Below, in pieces: positions 29,658-37,322 of a stretch of 64,000 nt of DNA (the stretch's first letter is position 1; each line of letters opens with the position of its first letter). This DNA is from Opitutaceae bacterium. Its GTDB lineage: Bacteria; Verrucomicrobiota; Verrucomicrobiia; Opitutales; Opitutaceae. The stretch lies in NCBI GenBank assembly GCA_027482185.1, contig JAIXWF010000019.1:1-64000 (forward strand), given 5' to 3'. A model generated the notes under the pieces. It was not told where the DNA came from. It ran no database searches and saw nothing but the letters and a program-made list of their open reading frames with translations. The translations under genes were made by a program, and so were the position numbers.

Positions 29658-30614
29658 ATGTCTCCGCTTTCCGCCGTCCCACCGCCCCGCTGGTTCGATT
29701 TCCAGGTCAACGGCTTCGCCGGCGTCGATTTCCAGGCCGAGGACCTGACCTTGGCCCAACTCGAGCACGCCGTCGCCGGCCTGCACCGCCACGGCACCGC
29801 CGCCATCCTCGCGACGCTGATCACCGACACGATCGATTCGCTCTGCCGCAAGCTCGTCTGTTTCGAGGAGCTGCGCGCCCGTTCGCCGCTCGTCGCGGCC
29901 GCCATCCCCGGCTACCACATCGAAGGCCCGTGGCTGAGTCCGGAGCCCGGTTACCGCGGCGCCCATCCCGCCGAGCCGATGCACGCTCCGTCGGTCGACG
30001 AATTCCGTCTCCTGCAGGCGGCGGCGGGCGGCCGCATCCGGCTGATCACGCTCGCCCCCGAATGGCCGGGCAGTCCGGAATGCATCGCCGCCATCGTCCG
30101 CGCCGGCGTCCAGGTTTCCCTCGGCCACACCAACGCCTCGGAAACGCAGATCGACGAGGCGATCCGCGCCGGCGCGCGCTTCTGCACCCATCTCGGCAAC
30201 GGGGCCCCGCTGCAGCTGCACCGCCACGACAACATCATCCAGCGCCTGCTTGCCCGCGACGAACTGACCGCCTGCTTCATCCCCGACGGCGTCCACCTGC
30301 CGCCCTTCGTGCTGCGCAATTTCGTCCGCGCCAAGCCGCGCGGCAAAATTCTCTTCACCACCGATTGCATGGCCGGCGCCGGCGCGGGTCCGGGCCGCTA
30401 CCGCATCGGCCGGCTCGACATCGAGGTCGGCGCCGACGGCATCGCGCGCCAGCCCGGCGGCCAGGGCTTCGCCGGCTCCACCCTCACGCCCGACGCCGGC
30501 GTGCTACGCTGCCAGGAGTATCTCGGCTTCACGCCGGAAACCGCCGCGGCACTTTGGTCGACATTGCCCGCCGCCGCCTTCGGCCTCAACTTGCCCGACT
30601 TTATCGCGCCATGA
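29658..30614 (+). CDS. N-acetylglucosamine-6-phosphate deacetylase-like amidohydrolase (divergent NagA)
   Basis: 318 aa; FDFQVNGFAGVDF, GYHIEGPWLSPE, LGHTNAS, FIPDGVHLPP, FTTDCMAGAGAG. Confidence 0.82.
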   Translation: MSPLSAVPPPRWFDFQVNGFAGVDFQAEDLTLAQLEHAVAGLHRHGTAAILATLITDTIDSLCRKLVCFEELRARSPLVAAAIPGYHIEGPWLSPEPGYRGAHPAEPMHAPSVDEFRLLQAAAGGRIRLITLAPEWPGSPECIAAIVRAGVQVSLGHTNASETQIDEAIRAGARFCTHLGNGAPLQLHRHDNIIQRLLARDELTACFIPDGVHLPPFVLRNFVRAKPRGKILFTTDCMAGAGAGPGRYRIGRLDIEVGADGIARQPGGQGFAGSTLTPDAGVLRCQEYLGFTPETAAALWSTLPAAAFGLNLPDFIAP

Positions 30615-31420
30615 CCCTTGCGACTCCGCACTACCTCACCGCCGGCCGCCTCGCCGTCGAGATCCACGCCGCCCGCCCCCAACTTGGCCGTGCCGCCGCC
30701 TTGGCCGCCGCCGCCTACCTCCACGGCGTGATCGGCGAGCGCGGCCACGCCCGCGTGATCTTCGCCTGTGCGCCTTCGCAGAACGAATTTCTCTCCGAAC
30801 TGATCGCGCTGTCCGCGCAACCCGGCCCGGCCTCGGTCGATTGGTCGAAGGTCACGGCGTTCCACATGGACGACTACGTCGGCCTCACCGCCGCGCACGC
30901 CCAGAGCTTCCGCCACTACCTGCAGGAACACTTCCTGCGCCACGTCCGCATCGGCCGCTTCCATCCGCTGCCCGCTGAGCTGCCCGATACCGCCGCGGTC
31001 TGCACCGCCTACGGCGCGCTGCTGGACGCCCAGCCGATCGACCTCATTTGCATGGGCATCGGCGAGAACGGCCACATCGCCTTCAACGATCCGCCGGTCG
31101 CCGACTTCGACGACCCTCAGCTGGTCAAACTCGTGGAACTCGACGACGCCTGCCGCCACCAGCAGGTGGCCGACGGTTGTTTCCCGACTTTCGCGGACGT
31201 GCCCCGCCACGCGTTTTCCCTCACCGTCCCGGTGTTTCGCCGCGCGCGGAAACTCAGCATCCATGTGCCCGGACCGCGCAAGGCGGATGCCGTGAAGGCG
31301 ACGATCGAGGACCGCATTTCCACCGCCTGCCCGGCCTCGATTTTGCGGCTGCATCCCGACGCCACGCTCTACGTGGACGCCGCTGCCGCGGGCAAACTCG
31401 CCGCCGGCACGTTGCGCTGA
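30611..31420 (+). CDS. Glucosamine-6-phosphate deaminase/isomerase-like protein (divergent NagB)
   Basis: 269 aa; VTAFHMDDYVGL, CMGIGENGHIAFNDPPVADF; ATGA overlap with the NagA-like gene. Confidence 0.85.
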   Translation: MTLATPHYLTAGRLAVEIHAARPQLGRAAALAAAAYLHGVIGERGHARVIFACAPSQNEFLSELIALSAQPGPASVDWSKVTAFHMDDYVGLTAAHAQSFRHYLQEHFLRHVRIGRFHPLPAELPDTAAVCTAYGALLDAQPIDLICMGIGENGHIAFNDPPVADFDDPQLVKLVELDDACRHQQVADGCFPTFADVPRHAFSLTVPVFRRARKLSIHVPGPRKADAVKATIEDRISTACPASILRLHPDATLYVDAAAAGKLAAGTLR

Positions 31421-31432
31421 GCCGAACTCATG

Positions 31433-31562
31433 CCGTTGAAAGAGCTTGGCTGAGCGCTGAGACCATAACCGTTCGGCTCGCCGGGTTGCCGGCTCCGGCG
31501 ACGTGTTCCGTGGCTCCGCCGATCGATCGCTCAACCCTCAGCTTTCAACTGCAGGATTCCGG
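31433..31562. repeat. Dispersed intergenic repeat, copy C (inverted halves)
   Basis: GTTGAAAGAGCTTGGCTGAGCGCTGAG ... CTCAACCCTCAGCTTTCAACTGC; convergent junction. Confidence 0.58.
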
Positions 31563-31580
31563 CTGAGCGGCGCGCCCCGT

Positions 31581-32255
31581 TCAGGCGCCGGCCGCGGCCG
31601 CCGGGTCGGCGCTGCCGGTCGCCCCTTCGGCGGCGATGCCGTCGAAGACGAGTCGCAACACCTGGTTCAGGCCGCGTTCCTTGACCTTCGGATCGCCGAG
31701 ATCGAGCTCGAGACTCTGCGAAAGCGAAAAGCGGTTCGAGTGGTAGATGAAGCACAGGCCGATGAAGTGGATCATCAGGTGCGTTACATCCAGATCGCGG
31801 CGGAATTCGCCGGCCGCGACGCCGTCCTCGACGATCGTCCGGAAACGCGCGAGGAACGGATTCTTGGTCAGGAGGTGGTTCTCCTTCGTCAGGTGCCGGC
31901 CTTTTTCGAGATTCTCCCACTGCAACAGCCGCGTGAACTCGGGCTCGTGGTCGAGAAACTCGAAGTAACTCTCGAGCAGGCGGGACAGTTTTTCCCGCGG
32001 GCTGCGGCCACGCTCGACGGCGTGGAACTCGATCGACTCGATCCGCTGGTAAACCTCGGACAGCGCCGCCTCGAAGAGCGCGTCCTTGCTGCCGAAATAG
32101 TGGTAGACCATCCGCTTGTTCACCCGCGCCTTGCCGACGATCTGATCGACGGAGACCGCGTGGAACCCATGGTTGGCGAACAGACGGATCGCGGCCTGCA
32201 GGATGCGGCGACGCGTGCGATCGGGATTACGCTGGACCGGCTGAGGTGTGGGCAT
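31581..32255 (-). CDS. TetR-family transcriptional regulator
   Basis: Likely start MPTPQPVQRNPDRTRRRILQAAIRLFANHGFHAVSVDQIVGKARVNKRMVYHYFGSKDALFEAAL, a classical TetR HTH (ORF opens at 32303). Confidence 0.93.
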   Translation of the reverse strand: MPTPQPVQRNPDRTRRRILQAAIRLFANHGFHAVSVDQIVGKARVNKRMVYHYFGSKDALFEAALSEVYQRIESIEFHAVERGRSPREKLSRLLESYFEFLDHEPEFTRLLQWENLEKGRHLTKENHLLTKNPFLARFRTIVEDGVAAGEFRRDLDVTHLMIHFIGLCFIYHSNRFSLSQSLELDLGDPKVKERGLNQVLRLVFDGIAAEGATGSADPAAAAGA

Positions 32256-32335
32256 CGGGGTCGGGCGGACCGTGACATAACCCCTCGGCGGTGAGAAGCG
32301 CAAATCCCGGGCCCCGTGTCATCCGCGGCCCCGGT

Positions 32336-33469
32336 TCAGGCGCCGTCCAGCAACGCGCGAAAAGCCGCCGTCCCCGCCGCCAGTTCGCGCGCGAGGATGA
32401 ACTCGTCGCGCGTATGGGCTTGGGCAATACTGCCTGGCCCGAAGGCCACGGCGGGAATGCCCGCGCCGGCGAAGATGTTCGCGTCGCAGAACCAATCCGC
32501 CGCCGCCCAGCCGCGCCCGACCCGCCGCACGGCCCGGGCCCACGGATCCGTCCGGGCCGTGACGAAGGCCGGTCCGGTCCGGTGCACCGCCACCTTGGCC
32601 GCCGGCACAAGGGTCCGCACCGCCGCGCGCAGCCGCCGCAGCACCTCGTCGCCGGGCAACCCCGGATGCACGCGGATATCGAGCCCAAGCCGGCAGCGGT
32701 CCGGCACCAGATTGAGTTCCCCGCCGCCCTGCACGACCCCGAGGTTGAGGCTGCTGCGCCCGAGCACGGGGTGCCGCTGCGCCGCCAGCCATGGACCGAA
32801 TTCATCTTTCAGATACGCCAGCAGCGGGAGCGCCGCATAGACGGCGTTGCGGCCGCGCTCCGGCTTGGCGCCGTGCGCCGCTTTGCCGGGCACATCGATC
32901 CACACCCGCAGGATGCCCTTGGCTGCATGCACGACCCGCAGGTCCGTCGGCTCGAGCGCCACCGCGAAATCCGCCGTGAAGCCGCCTTGCACCAGCGCCT
33001 GCGCGCCGAGGCTGCCCTGCTCCTCGCCGGCCGTCGCCGCCACGATCCACCGGATGTCGCCCCGTCGCGCCGCGGCGGACCCGGTCCAGTGCGCAAACGC
33101 CGCCAGCAGCGCCGCCGTCGGGCCCTTCGTGTCGCAGGCGCCGCGGCCGTGGAGCCGGTCGCCCCGCGCGGTGAGCGCAAAGGGCGGCACCGTCATGCCC
33201 CGCACGCCCACCGTGTCGAGGTGCGGCGCAAACACCACGGTCGCCCGCGCCTTCCGCGCCGGCGCGAACACGCCGAGCACCGTCGGCCGGCCGGGGGCGA
33301 TCTCCTGGCGCGAGGTGTCGGCCCCGAGCCGGCGCAGCATCGCCTCCATCCATGCGGCCGCCGCCGCCTCGCCCGGTACCGTGCCGCCGGGATCGGCCTC
33401 CGGGTGCACGCTCGGGATCGCGACCAGCTCGCGCAGGATTTTTCGGGCATCGACACGGACGGATTTCAT
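32336..33469 (-). CDS. M20-family peptidase/deacylase
   Basis: Start MKSVRVDARKILRELVAIPSVHPE; FAPHLDTVG, GRGACDTKGPTAALL, AATAGEEQG; 377 aa. Confidence 0.88.
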   Translation of the reverse strand: MKSVRVDARKILRELVAIPSVHPEADPGGTVPGEAAAAAWMEAMLRRLGADTSRQEIAPGRPTVLGVFAPARKARATVVFAPHLDTVGVRGMTVPPFALTARGDRLHGRGACDTKGPTAALLAAFAHWTGSAAARRGDIRWIVAATAGEEQGSLGAQALVQGGFTADFAVALEPTDLRVVHAAKGILRVWIDVPGKAAHGAKPERGRNAVYAALPLLAYLKDEFGPWLAAQRHPVLGRSSLNLGVVQGGGELNLVPDRCRLGLDIRVHPGLPGDEVLRRLRAAVRTLVPAAKVAVHRTGPAFVTARTDPWARAVRRVGRGWAAADWFCDANIFAGAGIPAVAFGPGSIAQAHTRDEFILARELAAGTAAFRALLDGA

Positions 33470-33505
33470 CGGGAAAAAAGCGGCCGACGCCGGCACGCCG
33501 GAATC

Positions 33506-33521
33506 GTAACCACGCGGTTAC
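33506..33521. promoter_or_regulatory. Palindromic operator candidate, site 6: GTAACC-ACGC-GGTTAC
   Basis: Perfect 6+6 arms, between divergent M20(-TetR) and oxidoreductase genes. Confidence 0.78.
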
Positions 33522-33577
33522 GGCAGTTCCCCCGGACTGCAACCGGATTTTCCGTCCGCGCGCCTCTTTCCTCACGC

Positions 33578-34657
33578 ATGTCCTCCAAAATCAGAATTCT
33601 CGTTGTCGGCTGCGGCCACATGGGCACCTCGCACGCCCGCGCCTACCACGCCATGGCCGACGCCTTCGAAATCGTCGGGCTCGTCGCCCGCGGCGCCGCC
33701 TCCCGGCAGAAGCTCAACGCCGAGTTCGGCGGCCGCTACGCCGAGTTCGCCGACTACACCGACGCCCTCGCCCGCACGAAACCCGACGCCGTCTGCATCA
33801 GCACGTATCCGGACACCCATGCCGCCTACGCCACCGCCGCGCTCGAGGCCGGCGCGCACGTGTTTCTCGAGAAACCCGTCGCCGACAACATCGCCGATTG
33901 CGAACGTGTCCTCGGTCTCGCCCGCCGCCTGAACCGCAAGCTCGTCGTCGGCTACATCCTCCACGTCCATCCGTCCTGGAAGAAGTTCACCGAGCTCGCG
34001 CAGACCCTCGGTAAGCCGCTCGTCATGCGCATGAACCTCAACCAGCAGAGCTCCGGGCCCAACTGGGCCACGCACAAACAACTGCTGCGCTCCACCTCGC
34101 CGATCGTCGACTGCGGCGTCCACTACGTCGACGTCATGTGCCGCATGACCGGATCGCGTCCGGTCAGCGTCAACGGCATCGGCGCCCGCCTCACCGACGA
34201 GATCGCGGCGAATCAGATCAACTACGGCCATCTTCAGGTCACATTCGCCGACGGCTCCGTCGGCTGGTACGAAGCCGGCTGGGGTCCGATGATGAGCGAG
34301 ACGGCGTTCTTCGTGAAGGACGTCATCGGCCCGAAGGGCTGCGTCAGCATCGTCGCCAAGAACGCCGCCAGCGCCGGCAATTCCGCCGACGTCGATTCGC
34401 ATTCGAAAACGGAATCCCTGCGCCTGCACCACTCGGCCGTCGGCCCCGACGGCAAGTTCGCCCGTTCCGACGAGATCATCGACGTCACGGACGAGCCCAA
34501 CCACGACGAATTGTGCCGGCGGGAGCAGGACGTTTTCCTCCGCGCCATCCGCGAGAACACCGATCTCACCGCGCATTGGCAGAGCGCCATCGACAGCCTC
34601 CGGATCGTGCTCGCCGCCGATCAATCGTTCCGCGAAGGCCGGACGATCAAACTGTAA
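33578..34657 (+). CDS. Gfo/Idh/MocA-family oxidoreductase
   Basis: MSSKIRILVVGCGHMGTSHARAYHAM; HVFLEKPVADN; 359 aa. Confidence 0.9.
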   Translation: MSSKIRILVVGCGHMGTSHARAYHAMADAFEIVGLVARGAASRQKLNAEFGGRYAEFADYTDALARTKPDAVCISTYPDTHAAYATAALEAGAHVFLEKPVADNIADCERVLGLARRLNRKLVVGYILHVHPSWKKFTELAQTLGKPLVMRMNLNQQSSGPNWATHKQLLRSTSPIVDCGVHYVDVMCRMTGSRPVSVNGIGARLTDEIAANQINYGHLQVTFADGSVGWYEAGWGPMMSETAFFVKDVIGPKGCVSIVAKNAASAGNSADVDSHSKTESLRLHHSAVGPDGKFARSDEIIDVTDEPNHDELCRREQDVFLRAIRENTDLTAHWQSAIDSLRIVLAADQSFREGRTIKL

Positions 34658-34715
34658 TCGCCCCCAACCCGCGGGAGCGGCAACCGCGCCGCTTCCGCGC
34701 GCCTTTCGCCCCGCC

Positions 34716-36074
34716 ATGCCCCCTGTCCCGCTCCGCCGGTTTCTTGCCCTAGTCCTGCTCTGCGCCGTTTCGCTGTCTGCCGCGGTGACCGACCGGCCGA
34801 ACGTCCTCGTCATTATCACCGACGATCACGGCTACGGCGATGTGTCGACGTACGGCCCGAGCGACGTGCAAACCCCGCACCTCGACCGGCTGGCCGCGGA
34901 GGGCATGCTCTTCACGCGGATGCGGGCCAACGCGACCGTCTGCTCGCCCACCCGCGCCGCCTTGCTCACCGGCCGCTATCCGGACCGCGTCGGCGTCCCG
35001 GGCGTGATCCGCACGCAACGCCCCAATTCTTGGGGCTACCTCGATCCGCGCGTCCCCACCCTCGCCGGTCTGCTTCGCGCCGCCGGCTACCACACCGCGC
35101 ACATCGGCAAATGGCACCTCGGGCTCGAGTCGCCGAACGTCCCCAACGAACGCGGCTTCGATTACTTCCACGGTTTCCTCGGCGACATGATGGACAGCTA
35201 CACGACGCACCTGCGCGAGGGGCAAAACTACATGCGCCGCAACCGCGAGCCGATCGATCCCGCGGGCCACGCCACGGATCTCTTCACCGACTGGACCCTC
35301 GATTTTCTCGATTCCCGCGCCAAGTCGCCCCAGCCGTTCTTCCTCTACCTCGCCTACAACGCGCCGCATTTCCCGATCGAGCCGCCGGCCGAGTGGCACG
35401 AAAAGGTGAAAACCCGCGCCCCCGGGCTCGACCCCAAGCGCGCCGCGAACGTCGCCCTGATCGAGCACCTCGACGCGGGCATCGGCCGCATCCTCGAGCG
35501 TCTCGAGGCCCGCGGTCTCGCCCGCAAGACCATCGTGTTCTTCACCGCCGACAACGGCGGCTCCCTGCCCCATGCGCAAAGCAACCGCCCTTGGCGCGAC
35601 GGCAAACAGAGCCACTACGACGGCGGCCTGCGCGTGCCGTTCTTCGTCCGCTGGCCCGGCGTCGTCGCCGCCGGCGCCAAGTCCGACTACGCCGGCCTCA
35701 CTTTCGACATCTTTGCCACCGCCCTAGAGGCCGCCGGTTTGAATCAATCGCCGGGCACCGACGCCGTCAGCCTCCTCCCTGTCCTGAAGACCGGCAAACC
35801 CGCGAACCCGGCGCCGCGCGAACTGTATTTTGTGCGGCGCGAAGGCGGACCGGCCTACGGCGGCAAATCCTACGAAGCGATCATCCGCGGTGACTGGAAG
35901 CTGCTGCAGAATTCGCCGTACGGCCCGCTCGAACTCTACCACCTCGGCCGGGATCCGGGCGAAACGGACAACCGCTTCGCCAAGGAACCCGCGGTCGCGC
36001 GCGAACTTCAGGCCGCGCTCCGCCAACATATCCAGCGCGGCGGCGCCGTGCCGTGGCAGCCACCGGCGCGTTGA
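34716..36074 (+). CDS. Sulfatase
   Basis: 452 aa, signal peptide, NVLVIITDDHGYGDVS; VCSPTRAALLTGRYPDRVG; HIGKWHLG. Confidence 0.92.
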   Translation: MPPVPLRRFLALVLLCAVSLSAAVTDRPNVLVIITDDHGYGDVSTYGPSDVQTPHLDRLAAEGMLFTRMRANATVCSPTRAALLTGRYPDRVGVPGVIRTQRPNSWGYLDPRVPTLAGLLRAAGYHTAHIGKWHLGLESPNVPNERGFDYFHGFLGDMMDSYTTHLREGQNYMRRNREPIDPAGHATDLFTDWTLDFLDSRAKSPQPFFLYLAYNAPHFPIEPPAEWHEKVKTRAPGLDPKRAANVALIEHLDAGIGRILERLEARGLARKTIVFFTADNGGSLPHAQSNRPWRDGKQSHYDGGLRVPFFVRWPGVVAAGAKSDYAGLTFDIFATALEAAGLNQSPGTDAVSLLPVLKTGKPANPAPRELYFVRREGGPAYGGKSYEAIIRGDWKLLQNSPYGPLELYHLGRDPGETDNRFAKEPAVARELQAALRQHIQRGGAVPWQPPAR

Positions 36075-36134
36075 GGCCGCGGCCGCGCGGGCCGGCAATT
36101 CCCCCGTTTCAACGCCAGCCCGCGGCCCGGCGCC

Positions 36135-37313
36135 TCACTTCACCGGCACCGCGATGAGATCGATCATCGCCGTGCGGCCGGGGCGACCCAAGCCCGGCAC
36201 CTGCAACGCCGACGCCGCCGGCGCCCGCGTCGGATCGAAATACACGCCGCGGATGTCGCCGAGGACGGTCCGCGAATCGGCCGCCGCGAGATAGTACGTC
36301 GCCTTCACGAGATTGCGGTAGCTGCTGCCCGTCTCGAAGAGCAGCGAGCCGAGGCGCTCGAAAATCGTCTTCATCTGTTCGCGCGCGGTTCCCGTTTCGC
36401 CGGCGTCGACGCCGGCGACAAAGATCAACGGCGTGCCCGCGGCCACGTGGCAGACTTTGCTGTAGCGCGGCGACGGCGTCAGCCACGGCAACGGCAGGTA
36501 AGCGACGCGGTCGCTCGCCGGGGCCGGTCGCGCGCCCGCCGCGACGACCATCTCGATCTCAGTAAACAACGTGCTCTCCCACGCCATCAGCACCGCGGGC
36601 GGAACGGCCCCGGGCGCGAAGCTCGCCGCGATTTCCCGCTGCGCCGCCGCGTGGTCCGAAAACGGCGTGAGAAACGCCTTCACCTGCACGACATCCGCCG
36701 GCTCGACGCCGAGGTGCACGAGCGTGCGCATCAATCCCGCCATCGTCGCCCGGACCGCCGTCGCGACATCGGTGCCGCGCTCCGCCTGACCCGAGATGAA
36801 AATCTTGCCGCCCGCCGGCAGCACGGCCGCGGCGGATTCGCGCACGGTAACCCGCGGACCCGCCGGTGCCGTCGCGGCCACGGCTTCGAAGGCCACGCGC
36901 GCACCCGGGGCCGCCAACGGCGTCTTCACCAACGTGAAGGCCGCCGGCTGCGCCGCCCCCGCGGCCGCGAGCGCCGCCTCGACGGGACCGACCGCCGCAT
37001 CGTCCACCACGTACGCGTTGAGCCGCACGATCTGCGCCGCGCTGCTGCCGGCGCGGCCCAGCAGTCGGACCAGTTCGGCCAAGGCCGCGTCGGCTTCGGC
37101 GCGGTCGCCGCCTCCGGGCCGCGGCGCCGTGATCTGGCCCGTGAAAACCAAGGGCACGTCGTCCACGCGCACCGCCAGCGCCTGGCCGGGAGCACCGGGG
37201 CGCGCCCAACGGCGGATCGGTTCGGCGGCAGCGGCGGCGGCGGCAAACGGCACAGCCGACATGGCGAGGAACGCGGCGAATAGATACGACCGCCGGGAAA
37301 GGAGGCGCCTCAT
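36135..37313 (-). CDS. Exported RidA-family protein with three tandem RidA-like domains
   Basis: 392 aa; signal peptide MRRLLSRRSYLFAAFLAMSAVPFAAA; three successive RidA-like stretches (PLVFTGQI...VAFEAVA; KIFISGQA...TEIEMVVA; PLIFVAGV...AMIDLIAV). Confidence 0.75.
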   Translation of the reverse strand: MRRLLSRRSYLFAAFLAMSAVPFAAAAAAAEPIRRWARPGAPGQALAVRVDDVPLVFTGQITAPRPGGGDRAEADAALAELVRLLGRAGSSAAQIVRLNAYVVDDAAVGPVEAALAAAGAAQPAAFTLVKTPLAAPGARVAFEAVAATAPAGPRVTVRESAAAVLPAGGKIFISGQAERGTDVATAVRATMAGLMRTLVHLGVEPADVVQVKAFLTPFSDHAAAQREIAASFAPGAVPPAVLMAWESTLFTEIEMVVAAGARPAPASDRVAYLPLPWLTPSPRYSKVCHVAAGTPLIFVAGVDAGETGTAREQMKTIFERLGSLLFETGSSYRNLVKATYYLAAADSRTVLGDIRGVYFDPTRAPAASALQVPGLGRPGRTAMIDLIAVPVK

Positions 37314-37322
37314 CTTGCCGGA

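Noticed and set aside
32256-32335. Possible operator directly upstream of TetR (GTGACATAACCCC)
   Set aside because: No matching right arm; too degenerate to call. TetR is better explained as co-transcribed with M20.
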